NCBI RefSeq assembly: GCF_033100135.1
Contig: NZ_CP136920.1
Location: 2,351,001-2,415,000, forward strand
Direction: 5' to 3'
DNA from: Rubellicoccus peritrichatus
GTDB lineage: Bacteria > Verrucomicrobiota > Verrucomicrobiia > Opitutales > Cerasicoccaceae
DNA: 64,000 nt
In this document: one piece after another, positions 7,990-17,476 of the stretch
Layout of the letters: each line of letters opens with the position of its first letter
How positions within the stretch are numbered: the stretch's first letter is position 1
Position numbers and translations under genes: made by a program
The notes under the pieces: generated by a model
Database searches by the model: none
What the model was told of the DNA's origin: nothing
Seen by the model: only the letters and a program-made list of their open reading frames with translations

Positions 7990-8751
7990 TTAGGTCACTC
8001 TTGGTAGCAGAGCTTGCTGAGTGGCATTCACTGCTGCAATATGTGCCGCGACTCGCTTCTCGAGTGGCATGGCGCTCGGTGCTTCGAGTGTGTATGAGCG
8101 GATTGCACCTCGACGCATTATATAAACCGATTCTGGCCATTCCTGCATGAATGGACTGGCACCGCGCAATGAAATTAGACCGTCCTCTGCGGGCATGCCT
8201 TCGATTTCCGACAATTTATTGATACCACAGATTGGTGAGACCACGTGTCTCATTTCAGGGGCAAAACTACGTCCTTCATAAGTGACTTGCTCGTAAAGAT
8301 AATAACCTTTGCTTTCCCAGTCCTCGTGTAGGAGCAAGGCGGTGTCGATGGCCGGATTGTGTTTCGCTATCCATTCCACCTGCGATTGAATTTCCGCTGT
8401 TTGCGGGTTGCGATAATCTCGATTCGGGTCCGCTCCATCGGCGCATTCGCGTCGATTAGCCGAGAGATTTTCAGGACAGAGAATTGGGAAGATGAGCCAT
8501 GATAACTCATGAGATAAACGACTTTCCTCCAAGAGTTGCAAAATCGACAACGGTCCGGCTGGTTCATCACCATGAATACCGCTTGAGATTAGAATCAATC
8601 TGTCGCTCTTTGTTGCTTTTCGCTGCAGGACTAACTGGGGGAAGTTGCCTTTGTATGTTGTTTGACCACAACTGAAGCCATCTCGCTTTGCGGCGTCTTT
8701 CAACGTCTCGATTGTTTTAGCGACATCAATCGTCTCTCCTTCGTAGCCCAT
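7990..8751 (-). CDS. M14-type zinc carboxypeptidase / succinylglutamate desuccinylase-like protein
   Basis: A 253-residue protein with the M14 zinc site: H60 and E63 in SGIHGDEPAGP, and H142 in LLLHEDWE. DPNRDYR (N110, R111) matches the substrate-carboxylate binding motif, and E223 in YTLEAPS fits the general base. There is no signal peptide, so it is cytoplasmic. By family it removes C-terminal residues or deacylates small amides, possibly from peptidoglycan peptides; the substrate is unknown. It starts eight bases after the histidine kinase gene ends, so the two are probably co-transcribed. Confidence 0.85.
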   Translation of the reverse strand: MGYEGETIDVAKTIETLKDAAKRDGFSCGQTTYKGNFPQLVLQRKATKSDRLILISSGIHGDEPAGPLSILQLLEESRLSHELSWLIFPILCPENLSANRRECADGADPNRDYRNPQTAEIQSQVEWIAKHNPAIDTALLLHEDWESKGYYLYEQVTYEGRSFAPEMRHVVSPICGINKLSEIEGMPAEDGLISLRGASPFMQEWPESVYIMRRGAIRSYTLEAPSAMPLEKRVAAHIAAVNATQQALLPRVT

Positions 8752-8759
8752 GAAGCGTC

Positions 8760-10463
8760 CTAGAGCTGGGGTAGCCAGAAACGAAACGTTGTTCCTTTGC
8801 TGCCGGATTCTACGAGTTCAATTTCGCCACGATGAGATTTCAGAATTTGTTTGCTTATTGAAAGTCCCAGTCCCGTACCGTCTCGTGTTCCTGTGAGGAA
8901 TGATTCAAAAATACTGCTCTGCAATTCTTCGGCAATGCCAGAGCCGGTATCAGTTATTTCCACTTTGGCTCGTTTTTGTCCATCGGCTTCTTCAGCAGAA
9001 ATTTCAACACGAATTGTGCCACCATGCGGCATTGCTTTAAGCGCATTCAGCACCAGATTCAGAATAACCTGCTGGATCTGTCCTTTGTGCACTTCTACGA
9101 AAAGCATATCAGCAGGGGTTGCATAAATGAGATGGACGTTGCTTTGCTCAAGCTTCAGTCGAACAAGCAGGAGTGTTTCTTCAACAAGTTTGCAAAGACC
9201 ATAGCGGGCATGTAGTTCGGTACGGCTTTTCCCAAAACTGAGGACCCGGCCAACGATCTCTTCAAGGTGGTTGATCTTTTCTACAATGACCGATACGTCA
9301 CGCCCACGGGGATCACCTTCGTCAAAACGGAGATCCAATGAGTCAAAAAGAAGTTTGATAACAGTAAGCGGGTTTCTGATCTCATGAGCGATCTCCGCAG
9401 CAAGCAGTCCCAGTGTTGTCAGGCGTTCGTTTTTGCGGAGACTGTCCTCACTGGTAAAAACTCTTGAATAAAGCCGGGTGTTTTCGATGGCAACAGCACC
9501 TAGAGAGGCGAGGGTGGAAAAGACCTGTTTCTCGTCATTGTTGAAGCGGTGAACCTTATCGGTGTAGGCATTGAGGACGCCAATGACTTCGTCTTCAAAA
9601 ATGATTGGCGTTGATAAAAGGGAGACGAGGCCTTCACGTTGAGTCAATTCAATGAAGTGATGTTCCTCGGTTTGAGGAAGGTCGAGGACCGATACTTGCT
9701 TGCGGCGACTGATAGCAACTCCGACCGAACTGTCTTCGATGTTCAGGTCTTCGACATCAAGGTTCCCGTTTTCGATTCCAGCCAATGAACTCAGTTTCAA
9801 TGTCTTCCCATCGGGATTAAGCAGAAGAATCGCACAAATGCGTGAGTTCATCAGATTCAAGGCTTCGCGTGTGATTGCATCGAGTACGCTCTGCATATCG
9901 CGGCGTGAAACCAGCTCCTGTCCGGTCGTTACGAGGGTTTGCAGTTGATCCGCCTTGTCTTTGAGCTGGTTGATTAGCCACAGGCGACTGACTGCCCTTG
10001 TGGCTTCATTGGTCAGGAGGGTCAGGACTTTTAAATCTTCTTCGGAAAAAGCAGCCGTTCGTTCGCTGTCCACATTGACTACGCCGATAATCGTCCCTTC
10101 GGTGATCATGGGAACCGCAATCTCGGAACGAACGTCGTCCTTCACCGCGATGTAGTGCGGATTATCTCTGACATCTTCGATTCGCTGTGGATAGCCATGA
10201 AGTGCAACCCGCCCTGTGATGCCCTGGCCAATCGCGAGTTTTACATCTTCGATGTCCCTCGATAGTCCTTTATAGGCCTCCACTTCTAGATACTTGGTAT
10301 CCGGGTTGATCAGGGCAACTGAGGCACTGCTGGCATCCAAAACGTCAACAATCTCTTGAAGAATCAGGTCAAGCGCCTCATGCGGGTCTTCAGTTTGTCC
10401 AACCAGGCTACTGATTCGGTAAAGTGAATCAATCGTCGTGGATGCTTCTCGGGTGCCGTGCAT
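8760..10463 (-). CDS. Soluble GAF-GAF sensor histidine kinase
   Basis: A 567-residue protein without membrane segments. GAF domain 1 spans about 18-165, GAF domain 2 about 180-335, then HisKA with phospho-acceptor H360 in AAEIAHEIRNPL. The ATPase domain has the N box (QVILNLVLNALKAMP), G1 (DTGSGIAEEL) and G2 (GTGLGLSI). The GAF domains should bind a small intracellular ligand or chromophore. No response regulator gene is adjacent, so its partner is elsewhere. It lies downstream of glnD by 130 bases on the same strand and directly upstream of the M14-type peptidase. Confidence 0.95.
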   Translation of the reverse strand: MHGTREASTTIDSLYRISSLVGQTEDPHEALDLILQEIVDVLDASSASVALINPDTKYLEVEAYKGLSRDIEDVKLAIGQGITGRVALHGYPQRIEDVRDNPHYIAVKDDVRSEIAVPMITEGTIIGVVNVDSERTAAFSEEDLKVLTLLTNEATRAVSRLWLINQLKDKADQLQTLVTTGQELVSRRDMQSVLDAITREALNLMNSRICAILLLNPDGKTLKLSSLAGIENGNLDVEDLNIEDSSVGVAISRRKQVSVLDLPQTEEHHFIELTQREGLVSLLSTPIIFEDEVIGVLNAYTDKVHRFNNDEKQVFSTLASLGAVAIENTRLYSRVFTSEDSLRKNERLTTLGLLAAEIAHEIRNPLTVIKLLFDSLDLRFDEGDPRGRDVSVIVEKINHLEEIVGRVLSFGKSRTELHARYGLCKLVEETLLLVRLKLEQSNVHLIYATPADMLFVEVHKGQIQQVILNLVLNALKAMPHGGTIRVEISAEEADGQKRAKVEITDTGSGIAEELQSSIFESFLTGTRDGTGLGLSISKQILKSHRGEIELVESGSKGTTFRFWLPQL

Positions 10464-10593
10464 GGATGTCTTTTATAAGGGGGAAGGCAGAAGTGAGAAG
10501 GCAGAAGTGAGAAGAATCTTGGAGGAATGAGTTCATCGCACGTAGCACTCAGTATTTCCTGGTTCTTCTGGCTTCTTTCGTCTCGCTTCCCAT

Positions 10594-13410
10594 TCATCCT
10601 GCGGCGCGGATGTCTTCCTGAGCAACGATCTTTGTCAGGTCTTCGCGGAGCGAGAGAAGTCTGGTTGTGTCAGAATCGGTTTCATTGATGTTTTCGATGT
10701 AAAACGTATCCAGAGCGGCGTCGCGTTCTGTCGAAATTCTTGCAAAGGTGATGTTGTATCCGTGATCGAAGATTGCTTTGGCCAATTGATAGAGGAGACC
10801 CAGATGATCATTGGCCTGAACCTCGACAATTGTGCGTTTGAGCGAAAGCTCGTGATAAACATCAACGGTTGACGGAATTGGGGCCTGGAGCCGTGTGTTC
10901 TGAGGGAACGCTATTGAATTGGAGACTTGCTTTGCCTGGGCAAGGATATCGGGCATCAAGTCTTTGCCTTCGAGGAGCGCGTCGCTTAGAGATTTTCTGA
11001 AAGTCGGTTCGGCTCTCTTTGACTCAACAATTCCGCCGGAAGGAGATACGATGTAAAAGGTATCGATGGTGATGTGGTCGCTGCGTGAGATTGCTTTGGT
11101 GCTGAGAATATTTACCCCCGCAACGGTCAATGCTCCGGCCAGTTTGTAAAAAAGTCCTGCCCGGTCCCATGTGATTACATTGACGACGGTAAATCCCTGG
11201 TCATGGTCATCACGCCAGTCGATCATGGGAACAAGGGAGCCTACGGAGTCTGATTCCGAAATCGTAACCAGCATCTGGTTGATCATTTTCAAGTGAAGGA
11301 TGACCTCTTCCGTGCTGTTATGGATAAAGTAGCGCTCCGGGAGGAGACTGAAGTGCGCCTCGACCTGATCTTCAGCCAGGTCTGGCAAGCGCTGTTTTAT
11401 GATGTCGCGATGGATCATTTCCTTCCGCTCCTCGCTTTTCTTACGAATGCTTTTTTGATCGCCGTGCAGTTGCGCCAGAGCGTTGTTGAATAGTGTAGTG
11501 TGGAGTGACTCCTTGTAGCTGTTCCAAAGGCTGGCTGATGTGCCGCAGGTATCGCAGTAGGTAAGGACGTAAAGATAGCGCAGGCGGTCTTCTTCTCCAA
11601 CAAATTGAGTGAGTGATGATACTGTGTCGGGGTCATGTACATCCAACCGTTGCCAGAATCGTGCCATTTCGAGATGATTCTCAACGATCCACAAAATTTC
11701 TTCCCATAATGGCTTTTCCACGTCCAATCGTTTGATCACAGCTTTGGACAGTTGTGTTCCGATTTTCTGATGGTTTTTGATGGATTCTCCCTTGCCAATA
11801 TCATGCAACAACAGCATTAAATAAAGCAGAGCAGGGATTTCGGTGTCATGCAGGGCTTTCTGGTAATGCTGAGTTCCAGGGATATCCCCTGTAATTACCT
11901 GATCGAGAATTCGGATGGTTTCCAGAGTATGGATATCTGCGGTATACCGATGGTAATATTCGTGCTGCACCAGGCAGGTGATGCCTTCGAACTCTGGCAA
12001 AAAACGACCAAGCACGCCTAGCTCATGCATCGGCTGCAGGGCATCATAGACTTGTCCGGTGGATTGGAGAATGGAGCGAAAGCACCTTTTTGCGGCTTCC
12101 TGCCGGGCCACTTTGGGCGTTAAGAGGTTGATGGAATCGCTGATCAGGATGCGTAATTCAACATCCAGGCTGCCTTCATGCTGTTGGAGATAGCGAAAAA
12201 TACGCAACAGGCGAACAGGGTCTTCTTCAAAAATCTTATTATGCTCGGAATAGAAAACCCCTTTATTGAGAATGAAGCCGTCGATGTAGCGTTGAAGATC
12301 GGCTCGTCTCGATTCAATTACCGCCCTGAAAGGGATTTTGCTTGGCCCAGCGAGGCTTGCGACTGCGAGGCGTTGCTCCAGGCGTGTTGAGATCAGGTAA
12401 ATACGCTGGGCATGACGGTAATAGTCACGCATGAAGGCTTCAACCCGTTTAAAGACATCGCGCTGTTTGTAGCCCAAAGCCCAGGCGACGAGTGGCTGCT
12501 TCTCCAGATTGATGACATCGGTTGCGCGATTACTTTGAAAGTGCAACTCTATGCGGACGCGCATCAGGAAGTCATAGGCCTTTTCTAGGAGCTTGCGATC
12601 GGCTTCAGTCAGGTACTCCTTCCGCTCCAGCTCGATCAGGCTGCCAACGCCAAGTCGAACATGGGCCATCCACAGGATGCTCTGGTAATCACGCATTCCG
12701 CCGACCCCGTTCTTAATATCGGGCTCCTGCATGAAGACAGTTCCGCCGTATTTCTCACGTCGGGCCTTTTGATCATTCAGCCGCTGTTTGACATACGGGC
12801 CCGGCTTTTCGTTTTTGGTTAATGAGCGAAATGCTTTTTCAAATTCTAAATAAACTTCGTTTGATCCACAGATCAGACGGGCTTCCGTCAGAGCGTTCTT
12901 AGTTTGGTCATCCGCTTTCGCTTCCTCAATGGCCTCACGGCTTGTTCTGGTCGAATGCCCGACTTTTAACCCTAAATCCCAGAGTGGATAAAGAATTTCA
13001 TCAGCCAGTGTGGTTTGCAGCGGTTCGATGAGCTTCTTTTTCGACTTCTTGGGAAAGAGGAACATCAGATCGACATCGCTGTAAGGGCAGACTTCTTCAC
13101 GGCCGTAACCTCCGAGTGCAACTAATGCAACTTCACACGGAGGTGGCCCGTGTTGTTTGTAATAAGCCTCCAGGGCAAACTGGAATAGCTTTTCCAGGAG
13201 AACATCCAGCATGATGGAGCGTGCCTTGGCCACGCGGGTGCCCCGATCTCCTTTGCGCTGGTAACGCAAAAGCATCTCCCGTTCCAGTCGCATGTACTCC
13301 TTGAGCTTGGGCAGGCGATCACCCGATGACGAACCTGCATCGAAAAGCAGTCGCTTCTCGGCGTGTTCCCGAATTCTTCGGTATAGGGGATCTATCTTAT
13401 CTATAGTCAA
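10594..13410 (-). CDS. glnD: Bifunctional uridylyltransferase/uridylyl-removing enzyme GlnD
   Basis: At 938 residues it is near the usual GlnD length. In order: a nucleotidyltransferase domain with GGYGREEVCPYSDVDLMF (Asp pair for Mg), the GlnD linker domain, an HD domain (LLLHDIGKGES) for removing UMP, and two C-terminal ACT domains (VINVITWDRAGLFYKLAG; VEVQANDHLGLLYQLAK) that sense glutamine. By family it uridylylates and de-uridylylates PII proteins and so reports nitrogen status. No glnB or glnA gene is next to it here. Confidence 0.96.
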   Translation of the reverse strand: MTIDKIDPLYRRIREHAEKRLLFDAGSSSGDRLPKLKEYMRLEREMLLRYQRKGDRGTRVAKARSIMLDVLLEKLFQFALEAYYKQHGPPPCEVALVALGGYGREEVCPYSDVDLMFLFPKKSKKKLIEPLQTTLADEILYPLWDLGLKVGHSTRTSREAIEEAKADDQTKNALTEARLICGSNEVYLEFEKAFRSLTKNEKPGPYVKQRLNDQKARREKYGGTVFMQEPDIKNGVGGMRDYQSILWMAHVRLGVGSLIELERKEYLTEADRKLLEKAYDFLMRVRIELHFQSNRATDVINLEKQPLVAWALGYKQRDVFKRVEAFMRDYYRHAQRIYLISTRLEQRLAVASLAGPSKIPFRAVIESRRADLQRYIDGFILNKGVFYSEHNKIFEEDPVRLLRIFRYLQQHEGSLDVELRILISDSINLLTPKVARQEAAKRCFRSILQSTGQVYDALQPMHELGVLGRFLPEFEGITCLVQHEYYHRYTADIHTLETIRILDQVITGDIPGTQHYQKALHDTEIPALLYLMLLLHDIGKGESIKNHQKIGTQLSKAVIKRLDVEKPLWEEILWIVENHLEMARFWQRLDVHDPDTVSSLTQFVGEEDRLRYLYVLTYCDTCGTSASLWNSYKESLHTTLFNNALAQLHGDQKSIRKKSEERKEMIHRDIIKQRLPDLAEDQVEAHFSLLPERYFIHNSTEEVILHLKMINQMLVTISESDSVGSLVPMIDWRDDHDQGFTVVNVITWDRAGLFYKLAGALTVAGVNILSTKAISRSDHITIDTFYIVSPSGGIVESKRAEPTFRKSLSDALLEGKDLMPDILAQAKQVSNSIAFPQNTRLQAPIPSTVDVYHELSLKRTIVEVQANDHLGLLYQLAKAIFDHGYNITFARISTERDAALDTFYIENINETDSDTTRLLSLREDLTKIVAQEDIRAAG

Positions 13411-13504
13411 GGGCCACAGAATATTAGGGCACTTTCCAGAGATGCAATCGGGAATCTTAGATAAATATGAACTTCTTCATTCTGTCACGCGATGGTTCGA
13501 TAAT

Positions 13505-13590
13505 GTGATTATTAATCCACAGATTTCCCTGATTTACACAGAATTATCTGATCTATTGCATTTTAACCTGCACCAATCTGCGAATTGAAA
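13505..13590. repeat. Degenerate CACAGAT-type intergenic repeat
   Basis: Between glnD and the phosphoesterase gene lies AT-rich DNA with AATCCACAGATT, TTACACAGAAT and CAATCTGCGAATT. This vocabulary also appears in the intergenic hairpins near 17.1-17.4 kb and 59.0-59.3 kb. Pairing is weak here, so it may be a decayed copy. No gene is seen in 13411-13693. Confidence 0.45.
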
Positions 13591-13693
13591 GTTGATATTG
13601 GTTCGTAAAGGATTCTTATTAGGAACAGGGGGGAGCCCGAAGAACTTGATTTGCCATGCCGCTTTGATACTGTCATGTTCTTTTCTGTTAGCT

Positions 13694-14893
13694 ATGCATC
13701 CCTTTAAGAATCTTTCCATCACTGCGATTGTCATATGCAGCATTGCCAGCTTTGCTATTGCCGATTCTACGAAAGGCTTCAGGCAGCCTTTGTTTACTTG
13801 GACGGATACACCTTCTTCGACCATAAATATGATCTGGTTAACTGACGCCAATGAGTCTGATTCCCTGCAATGGCGGGCGGAAGGTGAGGATTCCTGGAAA
13901 AACGCAATTGCCGGGATACATCCATTCGGACCGGATAAAGGCACGGAAGTGTGTCAACTTGCTTTGAGTGGATTGGAAAGCGACACCATTTACGAAGTGA
14001 AGCTCGGAGGTGAAATCTATCGCTTTCGCACACTGCCTGACGAAAGGCCGGTTCGTTTGAACTTCGCTGCAGGCGGCGATATGATGCACACACCGGAGAT
14101 GCATCGGGCAGCGACGAAGGCCATGGCGAAGTCCGATCCGGCATTCGCAATTTTGGGTGGAGATCTGGCCTATGCCAATGGTCGTGATCAAGAACGCTGG
14201 TTTGACTGGATTAATGTTTGGGTGGATGAAGCAGTGACCTCCGACGGCCTAAGCATTCCGTTCATTGTTGCAATTGGTAACCATGAAGTGATTGGTGGCT
14301 ACAATAAGACGCCAGCAGAGGCTCCTTATTTCTATAGCCTTTTTCCATTTCCTGAGCCGAATAAGTCGAACTATGTGGTCGATGTCTTTGATGATATGTC
14401 CGTTTTCGTCCTCGATACTAATCATACGCAAAGGGTAATTGACCAAGAGGAATGGCTGGAGCAGACGCTCAAGGAGCGGGCAAACCACAAGCATCTTTTT
14501 GCCGTCTATCACTTTCCTGCCTACGGAATAAAAAAGAAGGGTTTGAAAAATGAGAACTCGAAACAAATTCGGGAACATTGGACCCCGCTATTTGATCAAT
14601 ACAATCTCGATGCAGCCTTCGAAAACGATAGTCATATCTATAAGCGTTCTGTCCTGATCCGTGACGATAAAAAAGATCCTGAAGGTACGCTATATATTGG
14701 TGATGGAGCCTGGGGAGTTACAGTCCGCGATTTGAGTGAGGCAGAAGTCAATCAATGGCATGTGTCAAAAGCAGAATCCCGGCACCATTTCATCGATGTT
14801 CTGATTGATGAGGATGTTCGGACCTATACCGCATACGATCCCAAGGGAATCGCTTTTGACCAGTTTGTTGATGATCGGGATGCAGCTCATTAG
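13694..14893 (+). CDS. Secreted metallophosphoesterase (purple acid phosphatase-like)
   Basis: The start at ATG 13694 gives a 399-residue protein with a clear signal peptide (HPFKNLSITAIVICSIASFAIA). An N-terminal fibronectin-like region (about 25-110) precedes a calcineurin-like phosphoesterase domain with GGDMMH, GGDLAY, GNHE, YHFPAY and DSHIYKR, the order of metal ligands in purple acid phosphatases. The last motif lacks the usual Gly before its His. It should act in the periplasm or outside on phosphoesters. Longer in-frame starts to 13592 would spoil the signal peptide. It appears monocistronic. Confidence 0.88.
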   Translation: MHPFKNLSITAIVICSIASFAIADSTKGFRQPLFTWTDTPSSTINMIWLTDANESDSLQWRAEGEDSWKNAIAGIHPFGPDKGTEVCQLALSGLESDTIYEVKLGGEIYRFRTLPDERPVRLNFAAGGDMMHTPEMHRAATKAMAKSDPAFAILGGDLAYANGRDQERWFDWINVWVDEAVTSDGLSIPFIVAIGNHEVIGGYNKTPAEAPYFYSLFPFPEPNKSNYVVDVFDDMSVFVLDTNHTQRVIDQEEWLEQTLKERANHKHLFAVYHFPAYGIKKKGLKNENSKQIREHWTPLFDQYNLDAAFENDSHIYKRSVLIRDDKKDPEGTLYIGDGAWGVTVRDLSEAEVNQWHVSKAESRHHFIDVLIDEDVRTYTAYDPKGIAFDQFVDDRDAAH

Positions 14894-15029
14894 CCTCCCT
14901 GGCATTGGCACAGTGCATTTTCATATATGTAGTCGTCAATTGAATGTCCTTTACTTTGCCAGGCTCAGGTTTTCGACACGATTCGCTTCGGCTTGCACGT
15001 TTCAGTAAGCTGCGTATAGGTGAATCCTT

Positions 15030-17051
15030 GTGTCTTTAGTGGAATCCACGCATCCCAATTCTCAAATTGATCAGAGCAACGGCGATATCATCACGGTGGC
15101 GTCGTGCTGTGGTGTGGCTGCGGAGGCACCTACGGGGGCGGATGACAACTTCTGGCCCAAAGTCTGGCTGCGAGTCGGGATTGTTCTGGTTATTGCCGGG
15201 CAAGGTGCCGTCTTAAGTCTCGGTTTGAACACGGCCGAACCGCCATTGACACCTCAAAATCCAATTTACTGGGCATTACACGGTGGTTTGCTTTTGTCTG
15301 CTTTAATCGTGTTGGCGATTCTCGGTGGACCTTTGGTTCGCGAAACAGCAGCGGCACTACGTCAAAGGAAAATTACCGTTGATTCACTTTTTGCACTTAG
15401 CGTTGTCGGGGCTTTGGTCGGGTCGATCATTGCGTCTTATCGAGGAGAGGGGAGTGTTTACTACGAAGTTGTCGCTATTGTGCTTGCGATTTACACCGTG
15501 GGCAAGGCTCTGGGTGTGCGGACCCGTGCCCGGGCGCTCGCTGAAGCAGGTAAGTTAGAGAATGAATTTGATTTTGCCTGGATTGATGACGATACGGCAT
15601 GCGGTGGTCGTCGCCGCGTGCCGCTGGAATCGGTCCAGTTAACTGACACGCTGGTGATTGGTCCGGGCGAAGGTATTCCGGTTGATGGAAAGGTCGTTCG
15701 CGGAAAAGCCTATGTGCAGGAGCAGTCTTTGACTGGTGAACCTGCGGCAGTCGTTCGAACGGTCGGTGAACCTGTTTTGGCTGGAACGCATTCTGTCGAT
15801 GGTCTTCTTTATATAAAACCGGAAAAGCTGAAGGGAGAGCGGCGTTTTGATGGCGTCCTGGCTGCGGTCAGAGAAGCGCGAGATAAGCCGTCTTCGCTTC
15901 AAGCGGAAGCGGATCGTTTAACTCAGTGGTTTGTTCCGGTGGTTACGACGGTTTCATTGCTTACTTTTTTCGGATGGATGCCTTTCATCGGTTGGAGTTC
16001 CGCCTTGTTCAATGCGATGGCCGTATTGATCGTGGCCTGTCCATGTGCGCTTGGCTTGGCCACACCGGTTGCAGTCTGGCGTGGTGTTGCGAGTCTGGCC
16101 CGTATTGGGCTTGTTCCGCGGACGGGTGATTTACTCGATACACTGGCTCGAACCCGCACTGTAGTTTTTGACAAGACCGGCACCTTGAGTGATGAAAGCC
16201 TGAGTGTGGCCAAGGTTGAGACAATGACAGGTTTCAAGGGCAAGGAAAGCATGCTTGCAGCAGGTGTTGGCGCAATCGAATCCGCGGTTAATCATCCGGT
16301 GGCTCAAGCTTTGTCTCAATGGGCAAACCAGCAAACGAACAACGCGGAACGACCAGTCATCATTGACTCGCGGCTTGAGCCCGGGCGTGGGATTATCGCC
16401 ACGATTGCTTTTGGAAAACATCCAGAAAGCATCTGGCGCCTGGGGCAGGCAAGTTTTGCATTGGACCAGCCCGATAATGACGAAGATGCAGTTTGTCTTT
16501 CAATTGATGGTGAGCCTGTGGCACGTTTTTTTCTGGCCGAAACATTGCGGCCAAGCGCAGATTCCGCCCTCAAAGAACTGGCTGATGATGGAATTGAAAT
16601 GACCGTTTTGACTGGTGATATGAAGCCACGCTGGGCAGAGATTGCGGGTGTGCATATCGAGTCTGGTTTGACGCCACTTGAAAAAGTGGAACGAGTGAAG
16701 GAGCTCAGGCATGATAAGATTCCTCTGCTTTTTATAGGTGACGGGATTAATGATGCGCCGGCCATGGCAGAAGCCGATGGTGCGATTGCGATGGATTCGG
16801 GAGCAGACCTCTCACGTTCCAGCGCAGACGGAATTTTGATCGGTGGGCGTTTGGAGGCGCTGCCTCAAGCAGTCCTACTTTGCCGCCGGATACGTAAGTC
16901 AATTGCGCACAACATCCGCTTTGCATCTGTTTATAATATGATTGGAATGGCGCTGGCGGCAGGCGGTGTGTTACACCCTGTTATTGCGGCACTGCTTATG
17001 CTCGGTTCCAGTGCTTATGTTTCCGTGCGTGTGATGCGGGCGTCGGTTTGA
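15030..17051 (+). CDS. P1B-type heavy-metal translocating ATPase
   Basis: A 673-residue pump starting at GTG 15030, preceded by AGGTGA. Membrane helices begin near residue 47. The CPC metal site is C337-P-C339 (VACPCALGLATP), LTGEPA is the actuator loop, the phosphorylated Asp is D381 (DKTGTLS), NHPVAQAL is the P1B HP motif and GDGINDAPAMAEADGA is the hinge. The CPC class suggests Cu(I)/Ag or Zn/Cd export. The usual N-terminal HMA metal-binding domain is absent; only a CC pair (ASCCGVA) near residue 25 remains. No chaperone or metal regulator gene lies nearby. Confidence 0.93.
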   Translation: MSLVESTHPNSQIDQSNGDIITVASCCGVAAEAPTGADDNFWPKVWLRVGIVLVIAGQGAVLSLGLNTAEPPLTPQNPIYWALHGGLLLSALIVLAILGGPLVRETAAALRQRKITVDSLFALSVVGALVGSIIASYRGEGSVYYEVVAIVLAIYTVGKALGVRTRARALAEAGKLENEFDFAWIDDDTACGGRRRVPLESVQLTDTLVIGPGEGIPVDGKVVRGKAYVQEQSLTGEPAAVVRTVGEPVLAGTHSVDGLLYIKPEKLKGERRFDGVLAAVREARDKPSSLQAEADRLTQWFVPVVTTVSLLTFFGWMPFIGWSSALFNAMAVLIVACPCALGLATPVAVWRGVASLARIGLVPRTGDLLDTLARTRTVVFDKTGTLSDESLSVAKVETMTGFKGKESMLAAGVGAIESAVNHPVAQALSQWANQQTNNAERPVIIDSRLEPGRGIIATIAFGKHPESIWRLGQASFALDQPDNDEDAVCLSIDGEPVARFFLAETLRPSADSALKELADDGIEMTVLTGDMKPRWAEIAGVHIESGLTPLEKVERVKELRHDKIPLLFIGDGINDAPAMAEADGAIAMDSGADLSRSSADGILIGGRLEALPQAVLLCRRIRKSIAHNIRFASVYNMIGMALAAGGVLHPVIAALLMLGSSAYVSVRVMRASV

Positions 17052-17086
17052 GTGCGTTAGTGTAGTGTCGCTAAAGTTCTTTTGAT

Positions 17087-17161
17087 CTACCACGAAGGTC
17101 TCGAAGAACACGAAGTTCTACTGCACTTTAGCTTCGTGCATTTAGTGTGTTTTGTGGTCAG
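17087..17161. repeat. Imperfect hairpin of CACGAAG-type repeat
   Basis: CTACCACGAAGG...AACACGAAG on the left is mirrored by CTTCGTG...TTTTGTGGTCAG on the right, forming an imperfect stem just after the P1B ATPase gene. It could act as a loose transcription stop but has no clean U-tract. It resembles the intergenic repeat vocabulary seen elsewhere in this window. Confidence 0.6.
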
Positions 17162-17230
17162 AAGTCTTGCTTCCTAAGATGTTAACGTAGTTTTGTTTTA
17201 GCAATTACGCTCAATAAGAAGGAGGGAAAG

Positions 17231-17320
17231 TTAGCCACGGATTCACGCGGATAAAACGCGGATTGAATTCAAGTTGTCTTTTATTTTATCCGTGAAAATC
17301 CGTGTTTCATCTGCGGCTAA
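17231..17320. repeat. Imperfect hairpin of CACGGAT-type repeat
   Basis: The left arm TTAGCCACGGATTCACGCGG and the right arm ending CATCTGCGGCTAA are inverted copies with mismatches. The motif CACGGAT/ATCCGTG occurs several times. A second weaker pair (TTTCACAGAC ... AATCTGTGGATAA) follows at 17370-17434. The 425-base gap 17052-17476 holds only these repeats. Confidence 0.65.
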
Positions 17321-17476
17321 AAAAGAATTTAATTACGATTCGCTTTTGAGTTACATCATTTTCCAATAAATTTCACAGACACAGCCTAAATACATTGCAT
17401 GAAATTTGTGGAAATTTGCGTAATCTGTGGATAATAAAAACGAAACTTGAAATTTATCTAAGTAGAATTTGTAGGC

